From Hanstruepera flava (lineage in GTDB: Bacteria > Bacteroidota > Bacteroidia > Flavobacteriales > Flavobacteriaceae), in the NCBI RefSeq assembly GCF_023634025.1, contig NZ_JALJCW010000001.1:348501-412500 (forward strand): a stretch of 64,000 nucleotides of DNA, written 5' to 3'. The first letter of the stretch is position 1; each line of letters opens with the position of its first letter. This document shows positions 18,964 through 30,501 of this stretch, piece by piece. Made by a program: the position numbers and the translations under genes. The notes under the pieces were generated by a model. That model saw only the letters and a list, made by a program, of their open reading frames with translations. It searched no databases and was not told the DNA's origin.

Positions 18964-19851
18964 CTAAAACTTAATATTTCTCCACTTACTAGAATAAGTA
19001 GGTGCTACACGGTTTAAAGTTGAAACCAAATCGGTGATTTCTACATTAGGTCCATCTGAAAAAATCTGCTCAATTTCATCACTTTTAGCGTCAAAAAATG
19101 TTCGCAATAAAAACGAATTGGGTCTTCGTCTATTCATTACAGCAAACTCTTCAATAGCGCTTGCTATATTCTCTTTAGATTGAGTAATGTTTTCGTGCAT
19201 TAAATCCAATCCGTTACGATGATAATCATATAAAACCGACCGGTATTCTTTAAACGTAGGAGACATTAAATTATCAATCAAAACAAAACGGGATTGATTT
19301 CCATCTTCTATCTTCCACCCTTTTGCACCTCCTTGCTGTGAATAATTTAAAATGGTTTGTGCTTGTTTCAAGAATTCGTCACCACCATTAAGTTCAAATG
19401 TATCAGCATCCAACCCTAAAACCATGTATACATGAAACGCTATAACAGAGATTAGATTAGACTCATATTGATTCTCGTTGTAAATTAAGTTCTGAAATTC
19501 AACATATCTAAACGTAAAATCCTTGTCATTAAAATTATATATCGGTGTGTAGTATGTAGAACCGAAAACAGGTCTTGATGATTGTACTTGTAACGACGCT
19601 TTAAAAGCGTCTCCAGAATATTCAGTTACATTAATATAAAAATTACATTCTACGGTTTCTTGAGGACCATAAACCCTATTGGTCCATTTGGTATTATTAA
19701 CAAACTCTCGTAATTGTTTTTGCAATGTATTAAAAACAGGTAGGTTTTGATTTCCTGACAATTCGGTGTTAACAACTACATTACACCTTAATTCTTGAGC
19801 GTTTACTGTTAAAGTAAAACCAACTAAAAAAGCAATTAATAATCTATACAT
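18964..19851 (-). CDS. DUF4835 exported protein (possible T9SS-associated PorD-like)
   Basis: 295 residues with a signal peptide (about 1-19, ending TVNAQ). The mature sequence opens with ELRCNVVVNTELSGNQN and has NQSRFVLIDNLMSP at about 205, typical of the DUF4835 family found beside coaBC and recN in Flavobacteria. I recall that some databases call this family a type IX secretion protein PorD; this is from memory and not proven by the sequence. The ATG at 19851 overlaps the coaBC stop by 8 bases. The preceding in-frame codon is TTG at 19854. Confidence 0.8.
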   Translation of the reverse strand: MYRLLIAFLVGFTLTVNAQELRCNVVVNTELSGNQNLPVFNTLQKQLREFVNNTKWTNRVYGPQETVECNFYINVTEYSGDAFKASLQVQSSRPVFGSTYYTPIYNFNDKDFTFRYVEFQNLIYNENQYESNLISVIAFHVYMVLGLDADTFELNGGDEFLKQAQTILNYSQQGGAKGWKIEDGNQSRFVLIDNLMSPTFKEYRSVLYDYHRNGLDLMHENITQSKENIASAIEEFAVMNRRRPNSFLLRTFFDAKSDEIEQIFSDGPNVEITDLVSTLNRVAPTYSSKWRNIKF

Positions 19852-21055
19852 CAAGTTGTTTAATTATTTCGTTTAAAAGGTCGATAGCGACTTCACTTTT
19901 AGGCTTCAAATCACATTCAGTAACCTTGTTTGTTTTGTCAATAAAGGTAACTTTGTTGGTTTCAGTTTTGAATCCAGCTCCTTTATCGTTTAACGAATTT
20001 AATACAATTAAATCTAAATTCTTCTTTTTAAGTTTAGCTTTTGCATTCTCAAGTTCATTGTTGGTCTCTAATGCAAAACCTACTAAATACTGATTGTCCT
20101 TAATCTCACCTAATGAAGCTAATATATCATTTGTTTTTTCTAACTCAATAGATAACGTTGCATTTTCTTTTTTTATTTTTTGATTGGCTACCTCTTTTGG
20201 TCTATAATCTGCTACAGCAGCTGAAAGAATAGCAATGTCTACATTATTATAATATTTATGACAAGCTTGATACATCTCTTCAGCACTTGTTACAGCAATT
20301 GTTTCTATTAAGCTATGATTAATGCTTTGGTGGGTAGGTCCGTGAACCAAATAAACCTCTGCGCCTTTATTGGCTGCAGCTTTAGCAATCTCGAAGCCCA
20401 TTTTACCACTTGAGTGGTTACCTATAAAACGAACTGGGTCAATAGCCTCATAAGTTGGGCCTGCAGTAATGAGCACTTTTTTATCACGTAATGGTAATTT
20501 GTTTAAAATATCGTTTTCCATAAAGGTTACAATATCTTCAGGTTCAGCCATACGTCCTTCACCAACCAATCCGCTGGCTAACTCACCACTTGTTGCTGGA
20601 ATAACGATATTTCCATAGCGTTTAAGTACATCTAATGATCGTAACGTTGAGGGGTGTTTATACATATCTAAATCCATAGCAGGAGCAAAATAAACAGGAC
20701 ATTTTGCTGAAAGATATGTGGCTAAAAGTAAATTATCGCATACACCATTGGCCATTTTCGAAAGTGTATTGGCTGTTGCAGGCGCAATAATAAAATAATC
20801 TGCCCAAAGCCCTAATTCCACATGATTGTTCCAAACGGCATTATCATCCTCTTCATTAACAAATGTTGAGTGGACTGGATTTTTGGAAAGGGTAGATAAC
20901 GTTAAGGGTGTTATAAAATCTTTAGAGGCAGGTGTTAACACTACTTTAATGTCAGCACCTGCCTTTATAAAAAGTCTAACCAATGATGCCGTTTTATAAG
21001 CTGCAATACCAGCACTAATGCCTAAAAGTATATTCTTGCCGCTTAATATTGACAT
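19844..21055 (-). CDS. coaBC: Bifunctional phosphopantothenoylcysteine decarboxylase / phosphopantothenate-cysteine ligase
   Basis: 403 residues. The N-terminal CoaC half is a flavoprotein: GISAGIAAYK (13-22), the active-site His segment WNNHVELGLWADY, and PAMDLDMY. The C-terminal CoaB half begins near ITAGPTYEAIDPVRFIGN and contains SSGKMG and the AAVADYRP motif. It makes 4'-phosphopantetheine from phosphopantothenate and cysteine; coaE elsewhere in the window does the last step of the pathway. It lies 9 bases after the omega-like gene and overlaps the DUF4835 gene, so it belongs to the bamD-omega-coaBC-DUF4835-recN run. Confidence 0.96.
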   Translation of the reverse strand: MSILSGKNILLGISAGIAAYKTASLVRLFIKAGADIKVVLTPASKDFITPLTLSTLSKNPVHSTFVNEEDDNAVWNNHVELGLWADYFIIAPATANTLSKMANGVCDNLLLATYLSAKCPVYFAPAMDLDMYKHPSTLRSLDVLKRYGNIVIPATSGELASGLVGEGRMAEPEDIVTFMENDILNKLPLRDKKVLITAGPTYEAIDPVRFIGNHSSGKMGFEIAKAAANKGAEVYLVHGPTHQSINHSLIETIAVTSAEEMYQACHKYYNNVDIAILSAAVADYRPKEVANQKIKKENATLSIELEKTNDILASLGEIKDNQYLVGFALETNNELENAKAKLKKKNLDLIVLNSLNDKGAGFKTETNKVTFIDKTNKVTECDLKPKSEVAIDLLNEIIKQLDV

Positions 21056-21064
21056 CTAAATATA

Positions 21065-21394
21065 TTATTCTTGAGTATCTTCCTCCGTATTTCTATGGTA
21101 AATTTTACCGTCTAACCATTCTTGTACAGCTAACGCGTGCGGTTTAGGTAATTTTTCATAGAATTTAGAAACTTCTATTTGCTCTTTGTTTTCAAAAATT
21201 TCTTCTAAACTATCATTGTAAGTCGCAAATTCTTCCAACTTTTCAATAAGTTCTTTTTTAATTTCTGAATTAATTTGCTCTGCTCTTCTTGAAATAATTG
21301 AAATAGCCTCATAAATATTTTCTGTAGGCTCGTCCACCTTATTTCTATTATAAGTTGTTGTGTTTACTGGAGCGTTGATTTTCTTTAAATCCAT
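21065..21394 (-). CDS. RNA polymerase omega-subunit-like protein
   Basis: 109 residues. The central segment EPTENIYEAISIISRRAEQINSEIKKE matches the RpoZ/Rpb6-type core, in which the R-R-A-x-Q-I stretch contacts the beta' subunit. In Flavobacteriaceae an omega of about 105-110 residues commonly lies between bamD and coaBC, as here. The acidic C-terminal half is longer than in the E. coli protein. Role inferred: assembly and stability of RNA polymerase. The gene is 12 bases from bamD and 9 from coaBC. Confidence 0.82.
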   Translation of the reverse strand: MDLKKINAPVNTTTYNRNKVDEPTENIYEAISIISRRAEQINSEIKKELIEKLEEFATYNDSLEEIFENKEQIEVSKFYEKLPKPHALAVQEWLDGKIYHRNTEEDTQE

Positions 21395-21406
21395 TATATA
21401 GTTGTA

Positions 21407-22219
21407 TTAACTTTTAGTCGTATAATTTTGTAATTCACTCTGTATTTCCTCATACATTTGGTTAGCTCTTTCCATATATTCAGAACCTGAATACGATTTT
21501 TTGAAAGCCAGATAATGTGTTATAGCTTCTTCCAGGCGTTCTTGACGCTTATATAAAACGCTATTTATAGCCAAGTTGTAAGCTGAATCGAATTTTATAA
21601 AAAATGCTTCTTCTCTATATTGCGATGCAGGAAAATTAAAGATAAAATCTTCCATTGCCTTAATTGGTGCATTATAATCTCCTGTATATCCTGCAATAGC
21701 ATTGTATTGCTTTGCAATTTCGAAAGCTTTTTTCTCTAACTTAAAATCTAACTCTTTAACCAGCTCGTTAGCCTCTGGTATATATTCAGATTCAGGATAA
21801 GTATTTATAAAAGCTTGCAACTTATCTAAAGCATCGCGCGTTTCATGTTGCTCCTTTGTATAAACTGGAGCTAAATTATATGCACTTTTTGCACCCAAAA
21901 AAGAGGCTTCCTCTAGCTTCTCACTATTAGGATATGCGCCAACAAATCGTTCAAACTGATACGAGGCCAAATACCATTCTTCCATTTCATAAAACGTTTT
22001 GGAATATAAATACATTAACTTTTCTGCTTGTGGTTTACCCCTATACGAAGGAACAATAGCGGCAAAAAGTTTATTTGCTTTTTCAAACTTTCCTGCGTCA
22101 TATTGTTTTTCGCCCTCTTTAAACTTTGTACCAATATCAGTCGTCTTTAACGCTTTTTGATATTCGCTACAAGAACTTAAAAATGTGCAAGTTAGAATTA
22201 TGTATAAAAATTTCCTCAT
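21407..22219 (-). CDS. bamD: Outer membrane protein assembly lipoprotein BamD
   Basis: 270 residues. A lipoprotein signal peptide ends in LSSC with the lipidated Cys at residue 17. The rest is a run of TPR helices (for example FKEGEKQYDAGKFEKANKLFAAIVPSY and ESEYIPEANELVKELDFK), the fold by which BamD holds BamA in the outer membrane assembly machine. It is the first gene of a minus-strand run with the omega-like gene, coaBC, DUF4835 and recN. A TAATTTTG -7 element lies 18-25 bases before its ATG. Confidence 0.92.
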   Translation of the reverse strand: MRKFLYIILTCTFLSSCSEYQKALKTTDIGTKFKEGEKQYDAGKFEKANKLFAAIVPSYRGKPQAEKLMYLYSKTFYEMEEWYLASYQFERFVGAYPNSEKLEEASFLGAKSAYNLAPVYTKEQHETRDALDKLQAFINTYPESEYIPEANELVKELDFKLEKKAFEIAKQYNAIAGYTGDYNAPIKAMEDFIFNFPASQYREEAFFIKFDSAYNLAINSVLYKRQERLEEAITHYLAFKKSYSGSEYMERANQMYEEIQSELQNYTTKS

Positions 22220-22236
22220 AGTTTTAAAACAGAATG

Positions 22237-22244
22237 CAAAATTA
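22237..22244 (-). promoter_or_regulatory. Predicted bamD promoter, -7 element
   Basis: The minus strand reads TAATTTTG, an exact match to TAnnTTTG, just upstream of bamD. No TTG at the ideal distance was found. Confidence 0.4.
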
Positions 22245-22333
22245 AGTTATTATTATGGAATTTAAAAATATTTTATTCCGCTAAAATAACTGATGAATTC
22301 AGGTTTCTAATAGGTTTAAGTATAATTTAACTT

Positions 22334-23215
22334 TTAGTTGTAAGCCTTTACAAATTGGGTTAATCCTTCTTGTAAATTTGTTGATGCTTCTACAAGTGGT
22401 AGCCTTACCGTTTTATCGCATAATCCTAACTCATTTAGTAGTGCTTTAATACCTGCTGGATTATTTTCAGAAAAAATCAAGCTTATTATTTTCATGAAGT
22501 CAAAATGCAATTTATAGGCTTCATCAACTTTTCGTTCAAGGCCCAAATGGATCATTCTAGAGAAGTTTTTGGGATATGCTTGCGCGATTACTGATATAAC
22601 TCCTGAACCACCAGCTAAAGTTACTGGTAGCGCTAAATCATCATCACCAGAAATAACCAAAAAATCACTTGGTTTATCTTTTAACAACCATAGATATTGC
22701 GCCATATTTCCTGCGGCTTCTTTAACCGCAATAATGTTTTCGCACTCTCTTGCAAGTTTTAACGTAGTACTTGGCAACATATTTGAACCTGTTCTGCCAG
22801 GAACATTATACATAATAATAGGCACTGGAGAAATTTCAGATATAGCTTTATAATGAGCTAATATCCCTTCCTGTGTAGGCTTGCTGTAATAGGGCGAAAC
22901 AGATAGAATAGCAGAAATGCCGTTAAAATTTGTTTGGTTAATTTCAGTAATTACTTGGGCTGTATTATTACCTCCAATCCCCAAAACTAAAGGCACGCGG
23001 TTATTATTGGCCTCATTTATGGTATTTATAATTTTAACCTTCTCATCTGAAGTAACCGTTACACTTTCGCCAGTAGTGCCAGAAATAACAATATAATCCG
23101 TACCATTTTCAATATTATAATTAACAATGTTAATTAGCGCATCGTAATCTACACTTAAATCTTTTTTAAAAGGTGTAACTATTGCAATTCCAACTCCTGT
23201 AAATAAATTATTCAT
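22334..23215 (-). CDS. dapA: 4-hydroxy-tetrahydrodipicolinate synthase
   Basis: 293 residues, family-typical. Condenses pyruvate with aspartate semialdehyde in the lysine/diaminopimelate pathway. Visible active-site residues are the GTTGE motif (46-50), Y136 in MYNVPGRTGS, and the Schiff-base K165 in AVKEAAGN. Its ATG shares one base with the TAA stop of the upstream DUF6913-type gene (TAATG), indicating translational coupling. dapF of the same pathway is elsewhere in the window, at 42.1-42.8 kb. Confidence 0.96.
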   Translation of the reverse strand: MNNLFTGVGIAIVTPFKKDLSVDYDALINIVNYNIENGTDYIVISGTTGESVTVTSDEKVKIINTINEANNNRVPLVLGIGGNNTAQVITEINQTNFNGISAILSVSPYYSKPTQEGILAHYKAISEISPVPIIMYNVPGRTGSNMLPSTTLKLARECENIIAVKEAAGNMAQYLWLLKDKPSDFLVISGDDDLALPVTLAGGSGVISVIAQAYPKNFSRMIHLGLERKVDEAYKLHFDFMKIISLIFSENNPAGIKALLNELGLCDKTVRLPLVEASTNLQEGLTQFVKAYN

Positions 23216-23736
23216 TATTGTATTTTATTAAAAACTTTTAAATATTTCACCAATTCACTTTTAAAATCATCAAACTCATTAACTTTTGTTTCAATAATTA
23301 AATCGTTTAAACGCTTATCCAGCTGAAAAATGCTAACCTTAAATTTAGCTTTAGAATAGGCGGTTAGTAATTTTAACCTTAATATATCTTCACAATAATA
23401 ACTAATCAGTAAATCGAATTCGGTATTTAAAAATGTCTCTAACTCAACATTGGTTATTTTTCCATGCCAACCAAAATCCTTACTATGAAAACATGTATTC
23501 CAAGAAAAAGCAGCATCTTTCTCATTATTTGCATAAGCGATAACTTGAACGGCATTAGGCAAAAGCCCCAAACTATCTGCAAGTGATTTAAACATTTCAA
23601 AATCATCGACCTCTTCAATATTAAAAATTACACCTACATTCTTAACCGTATGATTTTTATTAGTAACGCTTTGCGCTTTTAAAATTGTATTAAATTTATT
23701 TTTAATAGATTTTTCTTTAAATCCCTTTAAAATCAT
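23215..23736 (-). CDS. DUF6913-type protein of unknown function
   Basis: 173 residues. I recognise it only as a Flavobacteriaceae protein usually found just before dapA (DUF6913 type, from memory). It starts MILKGFKEKS with a basic N terminus and has no signal peptide. A mixed alpha/beta pattern is seen (VGVIFNIEEVDDFEMFKSLADSLG, later FDLLISYYCED). The ATG at 23736 is preferred: a longer frame starts at a GTG at 23787 but would lie upstream of the TACCTTTG -7 element at 23756-23763. It is coupled to dapA by a TAATG overlap. Function unknown. Confidence 0.75.
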   Translation of the reverse strand: MILKGFKEKSIKNKFNTILKAQSVTNKNHTVKNVGVIFNIEEVDDFEMFKSLADSLGLLPNAVQVIAYANNEKDAAFSWNTCFHSKDFGWHGKITNVELETFLNTEFDLLISYYCEDILRLKLLTAYSKAKFKVSIFQLDKRLNDLIIETKVNEFDDFKSELVKYLKVFNKIQ

Positions 23737-23755
23737 ACTATATTTATACTTTAGA

Positions 23756-23763
23756 CAAAGGTA
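23756..23763 (-). promoter_or_regulatory. Predicted promoter of the DUF6913-dapA unit, -7 element
   Basis: The minus strand reads TACCTTTG, an exact match to TAnnTTTG. Transcription would begin near 23750, about 14 bases before the ATG at 23736. This decides between the two possible starts. Confidence 0.5.
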
Positions 23764-23806
23764 ATAAAAGTACCTTGATAAGAGCACTAAAATTAACAGT
23801 CATTAT

Positions 23807-24568
23807 ATGAGATTTCAATACGTGTTAATTCTTCTTTTTACCTTGATTTTTTGGGGATGCAAAGATGATTCATGGCATTTAAAAAAGATAGAAGGAAAGC
23901 AAATAAATATAAATGAAAAGCTAGATACTAAAAAAGAGATAGATGAATTTATTAAACCTTATCGGGAGCATGTTAATGCCGAATTGGATAGCGTACTATC
24001 CTACTCCGTTGATACTTATTCTAAAAAAGACGGCAAGCTTAACACTGCCATAGGGAATTTATTTGCCGATGTTATTTATGAGCAGTCTAACCCTGTTTTT
24101 AAATCGCGAACAGGCAATGATATTGATATGGTACTGGTAAATCATGGTGGTATTCGATCCATAATATCAAAAGGCGACATAACCATAAGAACTGCATATG
24201 AAATTATGCCTTTTGAAAATAGCATTGTTGTAGTAGGCTTAAAGGGAGAACGAATAAACGAGCTTATAAATTACTTAACCCAAGCTAAACGTGCGCATCC
24301 TATTTCAGGATTAAAACTTACAGTAGACGAAGCATTCAATGTTATTGATGCAACTATTAAAGGTGAACCCATTGACGTCAATAAGATTTATTATGTAGCC
24401 ACAAATGATTATCTATATAATGGTGGCGACCACATGACTTTCTTTCAGCCCAATGAAGGCCTTGAGGTTTTAAACTATAAAATTCGAAACGCCCTGTTAG
24501 ATTACTTTACTAAAACCGACACCATCAAACCTGTAATCGATAATCGATTCATTCAAATTACGCCTTAA
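23807..24568 (+). CDS. 5'-nucleotidase C-terminal-domain lipoprotein
   Basis: 253 residues. A lipoprotein signal peptide ends in FWGC with Cys at about residue 18, so the protein should be anchored to a membrane facing the periplasm. The body is the 5'-nucleotidase C-terminal (substrate-binding) domain: NTAIGNLFADVIYEQ, VNHGGIRSIISKGDITIRTAYEIMPFENSIVVVGLKG, and the C-terminal TNDYLYNGGDHMTFF. The metallophosphatase half is missing here but is encoded by the next gene, 2 bases downstream. I infer that both products form one enzyme that removes phosphate from extracellular nucleotides. Confidence 0.88.
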   Translation: MRFQYVLILLFTLIFWGCKDDSWHLKKIEGKQININEKLDTKKEIDEFIKPYREHVNAELDSVLSYSVDTYSKKDGKLNTAIGNLFADVIYEQSNPVFKSRTGNDIDMVLVNHGGIRSIISKGDITIRTAYEIMPFENSIVVVGLKGERINELINYLTQAKRAHPISGLKLTVDEAFNVIDATIKGEPIDVNKIYYVATNDYLYNGGDHMTFFQPNEGLEVLNYKIRNALLDYFTKTDTIKPVIDNRFIQITP

Positions 24569-24570
24569 TC

Positions 24571-25485
24571 ATGAAACGTCGCGACTTTATTCAACAAACA
24601 GCAGCTACTTCTGCATTTATTACTTTAGGGGGTTTAGGCCTTTCATCCATTGCAACTGCTGCTCAACAAAAAAAAATAACAATCCTACATACTAACGATG
24701 TGCATAGCCACATAGACCCTTTTGGTCCAGATGATGGCAAAAACCCTAACCAAGGTGGCATAGCTAGACGCGCTAGTTTAATAGATGATATCAGACAAGA
24801 CAACCCAAACACATTATTGTTAGATGCTGGTGATATTTTTCAGGGCACACCTTACTTTAATTATTACGGTGGCGAATTAGAATTTAAGTTGATGAGCAAG
24901 CTTAAATATGATGCCGCAACCATTGGAAACCACGATTTTGATAACGGAATTGATGGTTTATTTGCGCAATTACCACATGCCGAATTTCAGTTCCTATCAG
25001 CAAATTATGACTTTTCAAATACTATTCTTGATGGTAGTGTTAAACCCTACAAGGTTTTTATAAAAGACGGCATTAAAATTGGAGTTTTTGGTATTGGAAT
25101 TCAATTAGAAGGATTGGTTTTAAAGAACCTATACAAAGAAACCGAATACTTAAATCCTGTTGAAATCTCTCAAGACATGTCCAGGATTTTAAAAGAAGAC
25201 GAAGGATGCGATTTAATTATTTGCCTATCACACCTTGGCTACAACTATAGCAATTCTGAAAAAATTGGCGATTTAAAACTGGCTGAAAATTCGACAAATA
25301 TAGACTTAATTATTGGCGGCCATACCCATACTTTTTTACCGAAACCAACTGTTGTTAAAAACAAAGTCGGCAATAATATGCTTGTAAACCAAGTTGGCTG
25401 TTACGGAATTAATCTAGGAAAAATTGACTTTTATTTTGACAAGGATAATAACAAAAGTGCAAATGGCACTTCTATTATAGTTTAA
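24571..25485 (+). CDS. Metallophosphatase domain protein (5'-nucleotidase N-terminal half), probably Tat-exported
   Basis: 304 residues. The N terminus MKRRDFIQQTAATSAFITL resembles a Tat signal (two Arg followed by a hydrophobic stretch, to about residue 31). The metallophosphoesterase motifs of 5'-nucleotidases follow: HTNDVHSH, LDAGDIFQGTP, TIGNHDFDNG, and IIGGHTHTF. There is no C-terminal substrate domain; that is supplied by the gene before it. The stop overlaps the convergent membrane protein gene by 4 bases. Confidence 0.9.
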   Translation: MKRRDFIQQTAATSAFITLGGLGLSSIATAAQQKKITILHTNDVHSHIDPFGPDDGKNPNQGGIARRASLIDDIRQDNPNTLLLDAGDIFQGTPYFNYYGGELEFKLMSKLKYDAATIGNHDFDNGIDGLFAQLPHAEFQFLSANYDFSNTILDGSVKPYKVFIKDGIKIGVFGIGIQLEGLVLKNLYKETEYLNPVEISQDMSRILKEDEGCDLIICLSHLGYNYSNSEKIGDLKLAENSTNIDLIIGGHTHTFLPKPTVVKNKVGNNMLVNQVGCYGINLGKIDFYFDKDNNKSANGTSIIV

Positions 25486-26231
25486 GCTAGTGCATTATCT
25501 GAATTTGAAATGCGCAATTCCACCAAACTCTTTTTACGTTTTCTATTTTGTTCAATGATATAGTTGAATAAAAAGAATAAACCAAAAATGTGTAATACAC
25601 GATCTAGCATTACAAAACTCCAATTGTAGATATAGTAATTACTTATGTAATAAAGTACATCAGAAAAAGCAAAGCACAATGCCATAGCCAGAAACAAGAT
25701 AGAAGGCTTTGTGTCTGAACTTAAATACCCAACAAAGGCCACAAAACATAAAACTATTAATGCCATACTTTTTACACCAAACAAAGCAACCTCAACTCCG
25801 TTAGGTATTTGCAATCTCAAAACAGCAAACAACTCGTACATTAAATATGCGTTTATGGCAAATACAACAATTAAATAGCCTCCAACCACAAAATCAAAAT
25901 TCAAGCTCTTTATTTTTGATAATGCCGCATATACCAAACAGAGGTAGCTAACACAGTAAAACAAGCTTGATATTTGTAATAATTGTTCTTCAGAGAAAAA
26001 TACCGAAGAAAAATCTCCTAAAAACGAAAAAACAAGGCATAAAATAAAAATAGGACTAATGTATTTATTCTTCACAAAATAATACATTACAAATGCAGGA
26101 ATAAATAAGGGTTTAGATAATTGCAATAATGCTTCATTTTCGCTTAAAGTCGCGATTACATTAAAAACAATTAAGATTAACAAAACACATACAAATATTT
26201 TGTTATAGCCTATTTGGAGCCAGTTTTTCAA
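25482..26231 (-). CDS. YhhN/lysoplasmalogenase-like membrane protein
   Basis: 249 residues, about eight membrane helices, with the segment LSKPLFIPAFVMYYF that resembles the YhhN/TMEM86 family (lysoplasmalogenase-type). Enzyme activity is not shown by the sequence. I place the start at the TTG at 26229-26231 because a TATATTTG -7 element lies at 26257-26264 on the minus strand; the only longer start is a GTG at 26300, which would lie upstream of it. The shorter form (249 aa) also matches the length of its relative at 26788-27525 (245 aa). Confidence 0.65.
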   Translation of the reverse strand: MKNWLQIGYNKIFVCVLLILIVFNVIATLSENEALLQLSKPLFIPAFVMYYFVKNKYISPIFILCLVFSFLGDFSSVFFSEEQLLQISSLFYCVSYLCLVYAALSKIKSLNFDFVVGGYLIVVFAINAYLMYELFAVLRLQIPNGVEVALFGVKSMALIVLCFVAFVGYLSSDTKPSILFLAMALCFAFSDVLYYISNYYIYNWSFVMLDRVLHIFGLFFLFNYIIEQNRKRKKSLVELRISNSDNALA

Positions 26232-26256
26232 GTCAGTAAGTATAAGTAGGTTATCA

Positions 26257-26264
26257 CAAATATA
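26257..26264 (-). promoter_or_regulatory. Predicted promoter of the YhhN-like gene, -7 element
   Basis: The minus strand reads TATATTTG, an exact TAnnTTTG. A 6-bp inverted repeat, ATGACG/CGTCAT at 26274-26290, lies just upstream and might be an operator. Confidence 0.4.
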
Positions 26265-26386
26265 AGAAAAATTATGACGTACAGCGTCATTTTTACGCAC
26301 TTCATCGATTATTGTGTTAAATTTTTAAGCTGTTCGTCGGTAAAACTAAAAAAAGAAGACCAAGACCATAATTTAACATAAAAAGT

Positions 26387-26785
26387 ATGACAACCTTAAA
26401 AAAAAGAATTCTTTTATTTATTCGAATTGCAATTGCTATTATATTAATTCAAACGTTACGATTTAAATTTAGTGCGCATCCAGATAGCGTGTACATATTC
26501 ACAAAAGCTGGTTTAGAACCTCATGGAAGAATTATTATTGGCATAGTAGAACTTATTGCTGGTATTTTATTAATAATACCTAAAACCGTTTGGTTGGGCT
26601 CCAGTCTTACAATAGGATTAATGTTAGGAGCTATTTCTATGCATTTAACTAAAATAGGAATTGAAGTAAACAATGACAACGGCATATTATTTATTACCGC
26701 ACTAATTACATTAACTCTAGCATTAATTACACTTTTCTACTACAAGGCTGATATACCTATATTGGGCAGAAAAAAAACAAGTTAA
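26387..26785 (+). CDS. DoxX-like small membrane protein
   Basis: 132 residues with four hydrophobic helices and the segment KFSAHPDSVYIFTKAG, followed by GRIIIGIVELIAGILLIIPKTVWLGS. This resembles the DoxX/DoxD-like family of four-helix membrane proteins, several of which have been linked to redox or quinone processes. The exact role here is unknown. It lies between two minus-strand membrane protein genes and ends 2 bases before the convergent one. Confidence 0.7.
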   Translation: MTTLKKRILLFIRIAIAIILIQTLRFKFSAHPDSVYIFTKAGLEPHGRIIIGIVELIAGILLIIPKTVWLGSSLTIGLMLGAISMHLTKIGIEVNNDNGILFITALITLTLALITLFYYKADIPILGRKKTS

Positions 26786-26787
26786 AT

Positions 26788-27525
26788 TTATCCAAAAAAT
26801 TGAACTTTCTTATTCTGAATTTTAGATTGGAAATAGAAAAAACAAAAAGCCAACACAAATAGCAATGTTTGTGATATGTTCAATAAATCTTTATCAGAAA
26901 TGTAAAAGTAAGCTACTTGGATAACTTCAGAAAAAACGATACAAATTGATCCAAAAAACAACAATAGCGACTTTTTGTTATCATTATAAAAGTAACCGAT
27001 TAAAGACAACGTTAACAAGAGCAACATAATTATGTTATAAACGAGTTCTATAACAAATAAAAACGAGCCCGAAACATATGGATTAACTATAGTTAACAAT
27101 ACATATACTATATATATGTTTAAAATGGTGAGCACAAGTAAGTGAATAGCGAAATTTTTGAAAATCTTCCCAAAATCAAGTGTTCTACTAACATCGTAAA
27201 CCAACAAAGCATAAGCAATGATATATAGTGAATTTCCTACTAAATAGTACATATCATCAAACTTTAAAAGTTCAGCATCAGTCATGGTTTCAAAATCAAA
27301 CCACAACTCACTGAATGCCAATAATTCAGAAATTGAAAACAATATTAAAAACCATGTGAAAAACAGTGATTTTCTAGGAACACTTACAAAGTAGAGAAGC
27401 GTAAAAACAGGAACAATCAAGGCCTTTGACAGCTCTGAACAGGTATACAATTGGTTGAATTCAAAAACTGCAAATGCCACAAACAGCAGCACTATACAAC
27501 CAATTAATATATTTGATTTTCCCAT
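26788..27525 (-). CDS. YhhN-like membrane protein, relative of the 25482-26231 product
   Basis: 245 residues with about eight membrane helices. It has the same layout as the other minus-strand membrane protein nearby: a first helix, then LSKALIVPVFTLLYF versus LSKPLFIPAFVMYYF, and similar helix spacing. I infer a diverged pair. The family resembles YhhN (lysoplasmalogenase-type) proteins but I see no proven catalytic residues. Upstream (27526-27624) lies an AT-rich gap to ligA. Confidence 0.6.
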   Translation of the reverse strand: MGKSNILIGCIVLLFVAFAVFEFNQLYTCSELSKALIVPVFTLLYFVSVPRKSLFFTWFLILFSISELLAFSELWFDFETMTDAELLKFDDMYYLVGNSLYIIAYALLVYDVSRTLDFGKIFKNFAIHLLVLTILNIYIVYVLLTIVNPYVSGSFLFVIELVYNIIMLLLLTLSLIGYFYNDNKKSLLLFFGSICIVFSEVIQVAYFYISDKDLLNISQTLLFVLAFCFFYFQSKIQNKKVQFFG

Positions 27526-27624
27526 AGATCAATCCCTTGATAACTGAAACAAATATATACAAAAATTACAATTAATCGATAAAATTATACACTTTAACGA
27601 TAAAAAGATTTATTTATAATAATT

Positions 27625-30493
<2,869 letters not shown>

Positions 30494-30501
30494 AATTAAA
30501 A

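Noticed and set aside
25455..25471. Terminator between the metallophosphatase gene and the convergent membrane gene
   Set aside because: AAGTGC/GCACTT is only a 6-bp stem without a T tract.
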